DNA from: Bradyrhizobium sp. AT1
Lineage (GTDB): Bacteria > Pseudomonadota > Alphaproteobacteria > Rhizobiales > Xanthobacteraceae
Assembly: GCF_001590795.1 (NCBI RefSeq)
Contig: NZ_JXDL01000001.1
Coordinates: forward strand, 3,361,796-3,425,795
Length of the DNA stretch: 64,000 nt
Direction: 5' to 3'
This document shows, in pieces, positions 55,290-64,000 of this stretch. Within the stretch, counting starts at the first letter, position 1. Each line of letters opens with the position of its first letter. The notes below the pieces were generated by a model. It searched no databases, had not been told where the DNA came from, and saw nothing but the letters and a program-made list of their open reading frames with translations. The translations under genes were made by a program, and so were the position numbers.

Positions 55290-55344
55290 GCACTGATTGA
55301 TTCAGGCAAGACATTTCGACCAAGCGTATGCACGCCAGCGGGCA

Positions 55345-56607
55345 CTAGATCCAGTTCTGGAACAGCATCAGGCGGCCAAAGGTCCGCATCGTGGTGCCGA
55401 CGAAGGCTGCGGAGACCGGCAGCATGACCACGAAGCCGGCCGCAGCGACACCGACATAGGCCCACAACAGCCAGCGCGGCAGGCCGTCCCGGCGCAGCAC
55501 ATAGACCAGGGCGAGCGACGCCGCGGTCGCCGCCGGCAGGTAGTAGTAGATGAAGCCGAGTGTGCGGGGCAGCAACGCCCAGGCGAGCCAGGGCCCGAAA
55601 TAGAACGCCGCGATCAGGAAGGCATCCCAGCGTCGCGCCACCATGAAGTCGCGCAGCACCACGGCGAGCGCAATCAGCGCCGGCCACAACACCAGCGGAT
55701 TGCCGAGAAAGACGATCGCGGAGACGTTATCCTCAGCGCTCTTGTCGAACAGGAACCAGACGGGACGGGCGAGCAGCGGCCAGGACGGCCACGAACTCAT
55801 ATAGGTGTGGCCGGCAATTGCGGTCGTCGTGTTGTCGGCGAAGATCCGGCGCTGCGCCTCGATCAGGTCCGGCAGCGACGCGCCGTAGAGCGGAACGAAG
55901 GCGGCAAGATACGTCACCGCCGGCAAGACGGCGAAGCACAGCACGACATGATGCAGCTTGAAGCCGGGCCACAGGTCCGGCCGATACCAGTCGTCCGGCT
56001 TGGCGTCGGCGAACAGCGTGCGCCAGCCCTGCATCAGACGGATCACCGCGACGATGACGATGCAGACGCCGAGCGGAAATAGGCCGCTCCATTTGCAGGC
56101 CGCGGCGAGACCGAACAGGCCGCCCGCGAGCGCGAACAGCGGCTGCGGCCGTTCCCGTCGAAAACCGTGCATGAAAGCGGCGATCGCGAGCAGACCGAAA
56201 CCGAGCGCAAAGATATCGAGCATGGCGATGCGCGCCTGCACATACAGCATCTGGTTCAACCCGGCGATCAGCGCCGCCGCGATGGCAGGCCCTTGCGCGG
56301 AGAACAGCGCGAGGCCGCACAGATAGATCGCGACGATCGCCAAAGCGCCGAACAATGTCGCGGGATAGCGCCAGCCGAGCGCGTTGTCGCCGAACGTCGC
56401 GATCGAGGCCGCGATCAGCTCCTTGGCCAGCGGCGGATGCATCGGATTGAGCATCGGCTGCGACATCATTGGTGCCAGCATCTGCCGCGCCGCCGGCACG
56501 TAATGCACCTCGTCGAAGACGAACTTGTCCGGCGTCGTCAGTCCGATCAGCAGCGCGAGATGGGCAACCAGGAAAATTGCGACAGCAATGACTGCGCTCC
56601 GCGACAT
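55345..56607 (-). CDS. PMT-family membrane mannosyltransferase
   Basis: A 420-residue polytopic membrane protein with about 10-12 helices. FDEVHY (near residue 31) and HPPLAKE (near 58) are the PMT/ArnT signature of GT-C enzymes that transfer sugar from a polyprenyl phosphate. ATG 56607 is used; an upstream start at 56703 (MKIAICFF, adding 32 residues) is equally possible as neither has a clear ribosome site. The acceptor could be protein or lipid. It is divergent from a FecR/proline-rich barrel pair. Confidence 0.82.
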   Translation of the reverse strand: MSRSAVIAVAIFLVAHLALLIGLTTPDKFVFDEVHYVPAARQMLAPMMSQPMLNPMHPPLAKELIAASIATFGDNALGWRYPATLFGALAIVAIYLCGLALFSAQGPAIAAALIAGLNQMLYVQARIAMLDIFALGFGLLAIAAFMHGFRRERPQPLFALAGGLFGLAAACKWSGLFPLGVCIVIVAVIRLMQGWRTLFADAKPDDWYRPDLWPGFKLHHVVLCFAVLPAVTYLAAFVPLYGASLPDLIEAQRRIFADNTTTAIAGHTYMSSWPSWPLLARPVWFLFDKSAEDNVSAIVFLGNPLVLWPALIALAVVLRDFMVARRWDAFLIAAFYFGPWLAWALLPRTLGFIYYYLPAATAASLALVYVLRRDGLPRWLLWAYVGVAAAGFVVMLPVSAAFVGTTMRTFGRLMLFQNWI

Positions 56608-56826
56608 CTTCGGAACCGCTGCGGATTCAAGCGGCTGCTGTGGGGATGTTTTGCGTGGCAAATTTGCGTCACCGCGGACAAAAAAACAGATCGCGATTTT
56701 CATTGAACGCATTCTGCCGCAACTGTCACTAAGCTTAGCGCACGTCCTGCGCCGCTTGTGATAATTCCGCCACATCAGAAGCGCGCGCGATCCGGTACGA
56801 TCAGGGACATATCGATCGGTTGCGAA

Positions 56827-57528
56827 ATGAATTTGCGTTTCCTGCTTTTCCCCACACTGCTGTCGGCCGCTCTGTGCGCGGCGCCTTGCGCGCAGGCACA
56901 GACGCGCGTTGGCGAAGCCGTCGTGATCCAGAACGAAGTGGTGCGCGTCGCCGCGACCTCGACGCCGATCAGTGTCGGCGACAGCATGTTGCGCGACGAG
57001 ACCGTGCGCACCGGCGCCGACAGCGCGGCGCGCTTCGTGATGGCCGACAGCACCAATCTGTCGCTCGGCCCCAGGGCCACGCTGAAGCTCGACCGCACCG
57101 TCTTCAACGACGAACACAGCTATCGCGATGTCGCGATCCGCATGACCACGGGCGCATTCCGTTTCGTCACCGGACATTCCGAGAAGACCGCCTACAAGAT
57201 CACGACGCCGCTTGCGACCATCGGCGTGCGCGGTACCACGCTCGACATCCTCTCGCAGCGCGGCCGCTCCGTGGTCGTGCTGCAGGACGGCGCGGCCAGC
57301 GTCTGCACGACGAACTCTCAATGCGTGCAATTGACCCAGCCGGGCGACACCGCGATCATCACCTCGACCGGCGGCAAGGTCAGCATCACCAAGACCAACA
57401 CGCCGTCCTGGACATTCGCCGCCAACTGCGCCGCCAGTGCCGGACTGTGCGCGGTCAACCAGTACGCCGACGCCTCGCCGACCATCACGCCCGCCGTCCA
57501 TGACGACGGCATGTTGTGCGGGCGCTGA
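56827..57528 (+). CDS. Secreted FecR-domain protein
   Basis: A 233-residue protein with signal peptide (cleaved near residue 24, AQA). The FecR-type domain (about 45-160) shows LRDETVRTGADSAARFVMAD (in pieces) and ATIGVRGTTLDI. Several cysteines lie in the C-terminal half (VCTTNSQC, ANCAASAGLC), suggesting disulphides in the periplasm. It lacks the N-terminal transmembrane domain of a signalling FecR and no ECF sigma factor is adjacent, so it is not a classical anti-sigma. It ends two bases before the barrel gene. Confidence 0.85.
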   Translation: MNLRFLLFPTLLSAALCAAPCAQAQTRVGEAVVIQNEVVRVAATSTPISVGDSMLRDETVRTGADSAARFVMADSTNLSLGPRATLKLDRTVFNDEHSYRDVAIRMTTGAFRFVTGHSEKTAYKITTPLATIGVRGTTLDILSQRGRSVVVLQDGAASVCTTNSQCVQLTQPGDTAIITSTGGKVSITKTNTPSWTFAANCAASAGLCAVNQYADASPTITPAVHDDGMLCGR

Positions 57529-57530
57529 CG

Positions 57531-58682
57531 ATGGCGAAGTTCGACGTCAAGCGCCTCATCCTTGCCGCTACGCTGAGCGCTACCGCAGCGCTTGCGCTTG
57601 TCACATTCAATGCGCGGCCGGCGGCGGCGCAGGCGGCGGAGTGCGAGTCCGGGTGCGGTGAACCCAATCCCTCTCCCTCCCCGACCTATTCCCCGTCGCC
57701 CTATCCGTCACCCACCCCGACGCCGTCCCCTTCCCCGAGCCCCTATCCCTCGCCCAGTCCTTATCCGTCGTCGAGTCCGACACCGACCGGCGCCGATTCC
57801 AGCGGCAATTCGATCGGCGGGCTCGCGGGCCAGCGCTTCAACCAGATGATCACCAACCGGGTGCTCGGCACGGTGCTGCTAGGTGTCAACGAGCAGGTCA
57901 ATTGCAGCGATTGCATCAGCGCGTTCGGCTCGGCCGGCTCGTTCTCGGCGGGCATCCACGGCCGCAAGGAGCTCACCAACAATCTGTCGCTGCTCGCCGG
58001 CATCGCCTACACGCAGTACAACGAGGGCGGCTACAAGATCACGAGCGCGCCGATCGGCGCCTTCGCGCTGCGCTACGACTTCACCGATTGGGGCTCCTCG
58101 CGCCCGTTCTTCGACGTCGGCACCATCCTGACACCGTGGGAAAAGGCGCGCTACACCCGCAGCTACAACACCAGTCTCGGTCCGGTGAGCGTGACGAGTT
58201 CGACCAACGCCTCGAACTACGCGGTCTACGGCCGCGCCGGCTGGATGAGCCGCGTGTCACCGCGCGACGAGGTCGCAGCCTCGATCGAGGTCTGGCAGCT
58301 CTGGCAACGCGTGTCGGGCTATACCGATAGCGCCGTGGCGTTCAATCCGTTCGACGCCAGCATCGCGACCGGCACCGACCGCACCAGCCTCGTCAAGATC
58401 GGCGGGCAATGGACACATCTGTTCGGCAGCAACATCGAGACCAACATCAACGGCGGCTGGGTGCAGTCGTTCGCGAGCCGCAGCGGCATCGTCGCCACCG
58501 TGACCGGCCAGGGCATGGTGGTCCCGACCATGGGCAACCAGGGCTGGTTCGAATATGGCGGCCGCCTCGGCTTCCGCGTGCAGAAGGGCTGGATCGTCGA
58601 TCTGTTCGCCAACGGCACGCTGGGCCCGCAGCCTGTCGGCAACACCATTCATGGCGGCGTGGGGTTGCGGATCAATTATTAG
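57531..58682 (+). CDS. Outer-membrane beta-barrel protein with proline-rich stalk
   Basis: A 383-residue protein. Signal peptide to about residue 34, Cys38 and Cys42, then residues 46-86 almost entirely Pro, Ser, Tyr and Thr (PSPSP, YPSPSP, PTPTP). The C-terminal 260 residues form an autotransporter-type barrel with repeated aromatic strands, ending in GLRINY. A classical passenger is missing; only the stalk precedes the barrel. It begins two bases after the FecR gene. The Ser/Thr-rich stalk could be glycosylated by the divergent PMT enzyme. Confidence 0.8.
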   Translation: MAKFDVKRLILAATLSATAALALVTFNARPAAAQAAECESGCGEPNPSPSPTYSPSPYPSPTPTPSPSPSPYPSPSPYPSSSPTPTGADSSGNSIGGLAGQRFNQMITNRVLGTVLLGVNEQVNCSDCISAFGSAGSFSAGIHGRKELTNNLSLLAGIAYTQYNEGGYKITSAPIGAFALRYDFTDWGSSRPFFDVGTILTPWEKARYTRSYNTSLGPVSVTSSTNASNYAVYGRAGWMSRVSPRDEVAASIEVWQLWQRVSGYTDSAVAFNPFDASIATGTDRTSLVKIGGQWTHLFGSNIETNINGGWVQSFASRSGIVATVTGQGMVVPTMGNQGWFEYGGRLGFRVQKGWIVDLFANGTLGPQPVGNTIHGGVGLRINY

Positions 58683-58698
58683 CGGCGGGCGTAGTCTC

Positions 58699-58820
58699 GT
58701 AGGTGGGCAAAGCGACTTGTCCGCCGTAGCTCGAAGAGCGAAGGCGGAAGCGTGCCCACGACCTCTCGCAATCGGAAACAGATCGTGGGCACGGCGCAAG
58801 AGCGCCCTTGCCCACCCTAC
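58699..58820. repeat. Palindromic repeat, GTAGG(G)TGGGCAAA family, copy 2
   Basis: GTAGGTGGGCAAAG at the left and CTTGCCCACCCTAC at the right. Related to 48613-48710. Confidence 0.8.
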
Positions 58821-58836
58821 GGCACCGGTGTCGGCG

Positions 58837-59325
58837 TTACGCCGCCGACTTGCCTTCGAACGCCCGACGCAGTTCGGCGACATCCAGCTTCACCATCTTC
58901 ATCATCGCCTGCATCGCGCGCGCGGCGGCGGCCTTGTCGGGGCTGGTGAGAAACTCGAACATCACCTTCGGCACCACCTGCCAGGCCACGCCCCAGCGAT
59001 CCCTGAGCCAGCCGCACTGCTCTGCCTTGCCGCCATCAGCGAGGAAGGCATTCCAGACGTGATCGACCTGTGCCTGGTCGTCGCAATGAATCATCAGCGA
59101 GATGGCGTGGGTGTATTCCATCTTCATCCCGCCGTTGAGCGCGACCAGAGGCTGGCCGGCCACCGTGAACTCGACGACGAGCACGGAGCCCGTCTTGCCG
59201 GACGGGCCGTCCGACACATTGCGCTGAACATGCGAGATTTCGGAATTCGGCACGAGCGAGGTGTAGAACTTCGCGGCGTCCTCGGCATCGCCGTTGAACC
59301 ACATGCAGGGCACGAGCTTGGGCAT
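58837..59325 (-). CDS. VOC-family protein, PhnB-like
   Basis: A 162-residue protein starting MPKLVPCMWFNGDAEDAAKFYTSL, with the GWLRDRWGVAWQVVP end of the glyoxalase/PhnB fold. PhnB-like members often lack the full metal triad. It lies 41 bases downstream of a second VOC gene and may share its transcript. No substrate can be named. Confidence 0.88.
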   Translation of the reverse strand: MPKLVPCMWFNGDAEDAAKFYTSLVPNSEISHVQRNVSDGPSGKTGSVLVVEFTVAGQPLVALNGGMKMEYTHAISLMIHCDDQAQVDHVWNAFLADGGKAEQCGWLRDRWGVAWQVVPKVMFEFLTSPDKAAAARAMQAMMKMVKLDVAELRRAFEGKSAA

Positions 59326-59366
59326 GGAGCGTCTCCTCTTCAGCTTTCAATGTTGGCGGGCTTCGA

Positions 59367-59795
59367 TCAGGCGTTCGTCATGCAGGGCTGCGTGGGCACC
59401 GCTGCCATGTCCAGCCAGTTCACACCCCACATGTGGCCATCCGGATCCTCGAAGCTGCGGCCGTACATGAAGCTGTATTCGTCCTTCGGACCGGGATCGG
59501 CGACCCCGCCCGCGGCCGCGGCCCTGCCGACAAGATCGTCCACCTCGTTCCGGCTGTCGGCGGACAGGCAGAACAGCGCCTGGTTCGAGGTCTTGGCATC
59601 CGCAATCGGCTTCGGCGTGAACTGGCGGAATTTGTCGTGGGTCGCCAGCATCACGTAGATGGTCTCGGAAAAGACCATGCAACTCGCCGTGTCGTCGCTG
59701 AATTGCGGATTTCTGATCCCGCCGACCGCCTCATAGAAGGCGGTCGCACGCTTGAGGTCGGTCACGGGCAGATTGAGGAAAATCATCCTGGGCAT
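59367..59795 (-). CDS. VOC-family protein (glyoxalase/lactoylglutathione-lyase-like)
   Basis: A 142-residue protein starting MPRMIFLNLPVTDLKRATAFYEAVG, ending with FEDPDGHMWGVNWLD, the family's C-terminal strand with Glu and His. The two half-folds each belong to one betaalphabetabetabeta unit. Enzymatic role unknown. A longer frame upstream is a shadow. The first of two adjacent VOC genes. Confidence 0.88.
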   Translation of the reverse strand: MPRMIFLNLPVTDLKRATAFYEAVGGIRNPQFSDDTASCMVFSETIYVMLATHDKFRQFTPKPIADAKTSNQALFCLSADSRNEVDDLVGRAAAAGGVADPGPKDEYSFMYGRSFEDPDGHMWGVNWLDMAAVPTQPCMTNA

Positions 59796-59917
59796 CGGCA
59801 GCTCCTTGGGCGGGTTCTGCCCAAGGACGTATGGCCCGACGGCCACCCGACACGGCTTCCGACTATATTTTGGCCCCCGATCTGCGGGGTTCGGTCGCAC
59901 CGCCCCTTGAGGCAGCC

Positions 59918-60430
59918 TTACTTCTTCTCGTTCGGGTCCCGGTGCACCGGGTCGATCCACAGCACGGTCTCGGGCTTCTCGATTGGCTCGATGTCGAGGT
60001 TGATCGCCACCGCCTCGCCGTCGCTGCGCACCAGCACGCATTCCAGCACCTCGTCCGGACTGGCGTTGATCTCCTGGTGGGGCACGTAAGGCGGGACGAA
60101 AATGAAATCGCCGGGGCCTGCCTCCGCCGTGAATTGCAGGCTCTCGCCCCAGCGCATCCGCGCCTTGCCCTTCACGACATAGATGACGCTTTCGAGATGG
60201 CCGTGGTGATGCGCGCCGGTCTTGGCATCCGGCTTGATGCTGACAGTGCCCGCCCACAATTTCTGCGCGCCGACGCGTGCGAAATTGATCGCGGCCGCGC
60301 GGTCCATGCCTGCCGTCGAGGGCACGTTGGTATCGAGCTGGTTGCCGGGAATGACGCGCACGCCGTCATGTTTCCAGCGATCGTCATGATCGTGGTCATG
60401 GTGAGAATGCGAATGGTCATGGCCGGTCAT
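59918..60430 (-). CDS. Cupin-domain protein with His-rich N-terminus
   Basis: A 170-residue protein. Residues 4-15 are [12 protein letters not shown], a metal-binding stretch. The cupin barrel (about 50-140) contains the first motif [10 protein letters not shown] with HHH and E, and [14 protein letters not shown] with the last histidine. Metal-dependent dioxygenase or isomerase activity is possible; no substrate. It stands alone, divergent from CsbD. Confidence 0.88.
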   Translation of the reverse strand: MTGHDHSHSHHDHDHDDRWKHDGVRVIPGNQLDTNVPSTAGMDRAAAINFARVGAQKLWAGTVSIKPDAKTGAHHHGHLESVIYVVKGKARMRWGESLQFTAEAGPGDFIFVPPYVPHQEINASPDEVLECVLVRSDGEAVAINLDIEPIEKPETVLWIDPVHRDPNEKK

Positions 60431-60502
60431 GGGACTTGCTTTCTGTTGGTTCCGTGCGCGGCAAACTAACCCGAAGCCGCGCCCGCGAGCCATACCAAAA
60501 TT

Positions 60503-60527
60503 GGAACCCTCGTAGCCCCGGGACGTT
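60503..60527 (+). promoter_or_regulatory. EcfG-type promoter for csbD
   Basis: GGAAC (60503-60507) and CGTT (60524-60527) are separated by exactly 16 bases. The start codon is 32 bases downstream. Confidence 0.85.
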
Positions 60528-60558
60528 GACTACACGACCAGATGAAAAGGAGAGTTTC

Positions 60559-60777
60559 ATGGGCAGCACCACCGACAAGATCAAGGGCAACGCGAACGAA
60601 GCAATCGGCAAGGCCAAGCAGGGCATCGGTGAAGCCACCGGTTCCGAGCGCTTGAAGGGCGAAGGCGTCGTCCAGGAAGTCAAGGGCAAGGGCCAGCAGG
60701 CCATGGGCGATGCCAAGGACGCCGCGAAGGAAGCGATCGATCGCGCCGCGGCGGCGGCCAAGCGCGCGACGGAATGA
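60559..60777 (+). CDS. CsbD-family stress protein
   Basis: A 72-residue, helical, lysine/glutamate/alanine-rich protein starting [20 protein letters not shown], as in CsbD. AAGGAGAG is an ideal ribosome site. The family is a general stress marker without a known activity; the EcfG promoter agrees. It ends before a terminator. Confidence 0.93.
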   Translation: MGSTTDKIKGNANEAIGKAKQGIGEATGSERLKGEGVVQEVKGKGQQAMGDAKDAAKEAIDRAAAAAKRATE

Positions 60778-60800
60778 CGCGAGCAAGATCGAAATGCGAA

Positions 60801-60829
60801 AAGACCGGCCGCAAGGCCGGTCTTTTTGT
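60801..60829. terminator. Bidirectional terminator between csbD and the FKBP gene
   Basis: AAGACCGGCC-GCAA-GGCCGGTCTT is a perfect 10-base stem followed by a T-run on the plus strand. Confidence 0.88.
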
Positions 60830-60891
60830 TTGGATCGACCTCTATCCGTCATGGCCGGGCTTGGCCAGGCAAGAAGATGTCGGCTGCGCCG

Positions 60892-61356
60892 TCACTTCAC
60901 CGCGAGCAATTCCACGTCGAACATCAGCGTCGCATTCGGCGGAATCACGCCGCCGGCGCCGCGAGCTCCGTAGCCGAGCTGCGGCGGGATGATCAGCGTG
61001 CGCTTGCCGCCGACTTTCATGGAGGCAACGCCCTCGTCCCAGCCGGCGATGACGCGGCCCTTGCCGATCGGGAATTCGAACGGCTCCTTGCGATCGACGG
61101 AGCTATCGAATTTCTTGCCCTTCTGGCCGTTCTCATAGAGCCAGCCGGTATAGTGCATTACGCAGATCTGGCCCGGCTGCGGCGAGGCGCCGGTGCCGAC
61201 GGTGGAGTCGATGATCTGCAAGCCTGAAGCTGTGGTCATGGTCTTTCCTGCGGTCTGGGCCGAGGCCGTGGTGGAAACGAAATGCGACACGCTGGCGATC
61301 ACGGTGATCGCGAGTGCCGACATCAGGGCGAGGAGTGCGCGCTGAAAACGCTGCAT
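60892..61356 (-). CDS. FKBP-type peptidyl-prolyl isomerase, secreted
   Basis: A 154-residue protein with signal peptide (MQRFQRAL..., cleaved near residue 34, ASA), then a single FKBP domain (about 43-153) with VMHYTGWLYENGQKGKKFDSS (in pieces), VIAGWDEGV and the YGARGAGGVIPPNATL end. A periplasmic folding helper. Monocistronic. Confidence 0.94.
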   Translation of the reverse strand: MQRFQRALLALMSALAITVIASVSHFVSTTASAQTAGKTMTTASGLQIIDSTVGTGASPQPGQICVMHYTGWLYENGQKGKKFDSSVDRKEPFEFPIGKGRVIAGWDEGVASMKVGGKRTLIIPPQLGYGARGAGGVIPPNATLMFDVELLAVK

Positions 61357-61416
61357 AAAACACCTTCCGTTTGAGGCGGGAGGTGTCTAGCGCAACGCCG
61401 TCGCCGTTTCCACCCC

Positions 61417-63708
61417 TCACACCTCGATATTTTCCAGCCGGACCGGGAGCTTGCGGATGCGCTGACCAGTGGCGTGATAAATCGCGTTGCAGATCGCGGC
61501 ATTGGTGCCGACATTTGCAAGCTCGCCGAGCCCTTTGACGCCCATCGGGTTGATGCGATCGTCCTGCTCGGAGAGCATGATCACCTCGACGCCGGCGACG
61601 TCCGCATTCACAGGCAAAAGATAGTCGGCCAGATTGTCGTTGACGTACCGCGCATTGCGCTCGTCGATTTCCGTGGCCTCCAGCAGCGCCGACGACATGC
61701 CCCAGATCAGGCCGCCCATCAGCTGGCTGCGCGCGGTGCGCGGGTTCATGATGCGGCCTGCCGCAAAGGCGCCGACCAGACGGGGGCAGCGGATCTCGTG
61801 CGTGAAGCGGTTGACGCGGATTTCGACGAACTCGGCACCGAAGGCGTAGGCGATCTGATCCTTCATGGCATGACCGCCGACCAGCCGCACCTGCCCCTTG
61901 TGCATGGCGCGGAAGGAATCCAGCGGCGCGCCTTCCGGCTTCCACTCACCATATTCCTCGACGACGCCGACCCCGAGCGCATCAAATGCCTTCTCCAGGT
62001 CGAGCGGACGGTCGCCCTTCGCCGCTTGCGTTGCCGGCGTCTGGCCAAGACCCACGGTCTCCTTGGCCCGGTCGGTCAGGCTTTGGCTCGGCATCACCGC
62101 CTTGAACAGGCGCTGGCGAATCTGATCGCATACCATCATCACCGCCGAACAAGTGCTCGCGGTCGAATTCGATCCGCCGGCAACCGGCGCCGGCGGCAGA
62201 TCACTATCGCCCATGAAGACGGCGACTTTCTCGAGCGGCACGCCGAGCCGCTCGGCCGCGGTCTGCGCGATCACCGTGTAGGCACCGGTGCCGATCTCGT
62301 GACCGGCGATCTCGACCCGGGTACGGCCGTCACGCTGCAGGCGCACGCGCGCAGCAGACGGCCCCATCTGCGTCGGGTAGCAGGTGGCGGCACAGCCATA
62401 GCCGATCAGCCAGTCGCCTTCCGACATCGATTTCGGCTGAGGCGAGCGCCGGGCCCAGCCGAACGCCTTGGCGGCCTCATCGAAACAGGCCATCAGCGAG
62501 CGGGACGTATAGGGCTTGCCGCCGATCGGCTCGTTGGTGGTGTCGTTGAGGCGGCGCAGCTCGACCGGGTCCAAGTTCAGCTTCACCGCGAGCTCGTCCA
62601 TCGCGCTCTCCAGCGCGAACAGATACGGCACCTCCGGCGGCGAGCGCATGAAGCCGGGGGTGCTGCGATCCGCACGCACGATCGACACCAGGCTGGCGAC
62701 GTTCGGACAGGCATAGAGGCGCGCCGTCGTCTTGGTGCCGCCGACGCAATAGGCGTCCGCGCGAGAGGAGATCTCGGCCCCCTCATGCCTGAGCGCCACC
62801 AATTTACCGTCCCGGCTCGCGCCGAGCTTCATCTCGTGCCGAGTCTCGGCGCGATAGGTCGCGATGGTGAAGCCCTGATCGCGGGTCGGGACGAGCTTGA
62901 TCGGACGGTTCAAGCGCCTGGCAATGCCGGCGATGATCGCGGTCCGCGGCGTCATCGAGCCGCGAGACCCAAAGCCGCCGCCGACGTAAGGATTGACCAC
63001 GCGCACCTTGTCGGCATCGATGCCGAGCTGCTCGGCAACGCCGTGCTTCAGCCCATGGACGAACTGGCTCCCCTCGTAGATGACGAGGTTGTCGCCCATC
63101 CACACGCAGCTCGTCGAGAACAGCTCCATCGGATTGTGGTGCTGCGCCGGCGTTTCGTAGGCGGCGGTCAGCTTGACCTCGGCTTCCTCGAACGCCTTGG
63201 CGAAATCGCCGACTTCAGGGTCTTCCTTGAACTGGGCATTCTGCCCCTTCGCCGCCGCCGTGGTGGTGCCGGGCGAGTCGAAAGTCGCGCTCGGGGCCGT
63301 GGCGGTGTAGCTGACCTTGACCCGGTTGGCCGCCTCGCGCGCAGCCTCATAGCTTTCCGCAACGACAACAGCGATAATCTCTCCGTCATGGGCGATCTCG
63401 GCCGACTTCAGCGGCTGGATCGTCGTGCCCGCATAACCGCCATTGCTGAACAGCTTCGACTCCTTCAGTTCCGGCGCATTCTCGTGGGTGACGATGTCGA
63501 TCACGCCGCGGACACGCTTGGCGCCATCGAGATCGAAACTGTCGATGCGACCTTTGGCGATCGCACTGGTGACCAGGAATGCATAGGCCGGATTGTCCAG
63601 CGGCATGTCGGACGCATAGGTGGCGCGCCCCGTTACCTTTGCAGCCGCGTCATAGCGCGGCACCGGCTGGCCCATGTTCGTCTTCGGCTCGGGAGCTGCA
63701 GCGGTCAT
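61417..63708 (-). CDS. Xanthine dehydrogenase-family molybdopterin-binding subunit
   Basis: A 763-residue large subunit of a molybdenum hydroxylase (aldehyde oxidase/xanthine dehydrogenase a/b hammerhead domain at the N-terminus, molybdopterin domain after residue 160). The catalytic glutamate lies in KGLGELA near residue 727, and NPYVGGGFGSRG binds cofactor. No signal peptide, so cytoplasmic. Substrate could be an aldehyde, CO or an N-heterocycle; I cannot tell. It is two bases downstream of the FAD subunit gene. Confidence 0.9.
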   Translation of the reverse strand: MTAAAPEPKTNMGQPVPRYDAAAKVTGRATYASDMPLDNPAYAFLVTSAIAKGRIDSFDLDGAKRVRGVIDIVTHENAPELKESKLFSNGGYAGTTIQPLKSAEIAHDGEIIAVVVAESYEAAREAANRVKVSYTATAPSATFDSPGTTTAAAKGQNAQFKEDPEVGDFAKAFEEAEVKLTAAYETPAQHHNPMELFSTSCVWMGDNLVIYEGSQFVHGLKHGVAEQLGIDADKVRVVNPYVGGGFGSRGSMTPRTAIIAGIARRLNRPIKLVPTRDQGFTIATYRAETRHEMKLGASRDGKLVALRHEGAEISSRADAYCVGGTKTTARLYACPNVASLVSIVRADRSTPGFMRSPPEVPYLFALESAMDELAVKLNLDPVELRRLNDTTNEPIGGKPYTSRSLMACFDEAAKAFGWARRSPQPKSMSEGDWLIGYGCAATCYPTQMGPSAARVRLQRDGRTRVEIAGHEIGTGAYTVIAQTAAERLGVPLEKVAVFMGDSDLPPAPVAGGSNSTASTCSAVMMVCDQIRQRLFKAVMPSQSLTDRAKETVGLGQTPATQAAKGDRPLDLEKAFDALGVGVVEEYGEWKPEGAPLDSFRAMHKGQVRLVGGHAMKDQIAYAFGAEFVEIRVNRFTHEIRCPRLVGAFAAGRIMNPRTARSQLMGGLIWGMSSALLEATEIDERNARYVNDNLADYLLPVNADVAGVEVIMLSEQDDRINPMGVKGLGELANVGTNAAICNAIYHATGQRIRKLPVRLENIEV

Positions 63709-63710
63709 GA

Positions 63711-64000
63711 TCAGATCTCCATCGTTACGGCCTGCTGGAGCGCGCGCGCCACCACACGCTTGCCGAGCGCGATCTTGAAGCTGTTGTGCCGGCGTCCCCT
63801 GGCGTCCGCAAACGCGGCGTCGGCAACCCGCTGTGCGAGGCCGTCATCGAACTTCTGCCCCTTCAACACCGCCTCCGCCTCGCGCGCCCGCCAGGGCACG
63901 GTGGCGACGCCGCCCAGGGCGATCCGCGCGTCCCTGACCGCGCCGTCCTGCACGTCGAGGGCGACCGCAGCCGACGACAGCGCGAACTCATAGGACTGCC
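63711..64000 (-). CDS. Molybdenum hydroxylase FAD-binding subunit, C-terminal end (partial)
   Basis: The frame continues past the window edge. The visible end is the CO-dehydrogenase flavoprotein C-terminal domain (QSYEFALSSAAVALDV, IALGGVATVPWRA). The gene precedes the molybdopterin subunit in the same operon; the small iron-sulphur subunit is expected upstream, outside the window. Confidence 0.88.
   Translation of the reverse strand, partial: QSYEFALSSAAVALDVQDGAVRDARIALGGVATVPWRAREAEAVLKGQKFDDGLAQRVADAAFADARGRRHNSFKIALGKRVVARALQQAVTMEI

Noticed and set aside
61474..63993. 839-residue open frame on the plus strand
   Set aside because: Antisense of the molybdopterin subunit gene; no domain evidence.

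Overview
The window is a piece of a high-GC alphaproteobacterial chromosome, most likely Bradyrhizobium or a close relative in the Nitrobacteraceae. The reasons are the strong third-position GC, several families of palindromic intergenic repeats of the kind common in Bradyrhizobium, GGAAC-N16-CGTT promoters of the alphaproteobacterial general stress sigma factor EcfG, a rhizobial-type glycerol ABC operon, and an aceA gene divergent from a short-chain fatty-acyl regulator. I saw no rRNA, tRNA, CRISPR array, prophage or insertion sequence. The organism is inferred, not proven.

Layout. 1-5.5 kb: end of a MoxR/DUF58/BatA-like membrane gene cluster. 5.8-8.8 kb: a DUF2946 protein and a TonB-dependent receptor behind a Zur-box-like palindrome, a probable zinc uptake locus. 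8.9-13 kb: GNAT, family 2 glycosyltransferase, Nudix, metallophosphoesterase and a membrane hypothetical. 13-16.6 kb: isocitrate lyase plus DUF4170, divergent from a RamB/ScfR-type regulator. 16.7-24.1 kb: small proteins, a HELLH-containing secreted protein, a TPR protein, HtpX, an MltB-type transglycosylase, DUF1993 and an Old Yellow Enzyme. 24.2-33.6 kb: the glycerol locus (glpD, two ATPases, two permeases, DUF2160 protein, binding protein, and glpR), split by a Phd/VapC toxin-antitoxin pair. 33.7-36.7 kb: HAD phosphatase, two tandem NTF2-like genes, an EcfG-controlled 63-residue protein, and a thioesterase. 36.7-42.4 kb: a beta-oxidation operon (fadE, fadA, fadJ). 42.6-52.2 kb: flavin reductase, RND efflux operon with its TetR regulator, ACS-family MFS transporter, DUF2809, YcaQ-like protein and a Met-rich periplasmic protein. 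52.6-58.7 kb: OmpA-like protein, a hybrid kinase with two FixL-like PAS domains, a PMT-family mannosyltransferase, and a FecR protein overlapping a proline-rich outer-membrane barrel gene. 58.8-64 kb: two VOC proteins, a cupin, CsbD, FKBP, and a molybdenum hydroxylase operon running off the window.

Together the genes suggest carbon-source flexibility (glycerol, fatty acids and acetate via beta-oxidation and the glyoxylate shunt), envelope maintenance, metal uptake, efflux and general stress response. The observations most worth following are the double heme-PAS-like kinase, the complementary degeneracy in the two glycerol ATPases, the Zur-like promoter, the toxin-antitoxin module with an operator inside its promoter, and the EcfG-driven small protein.
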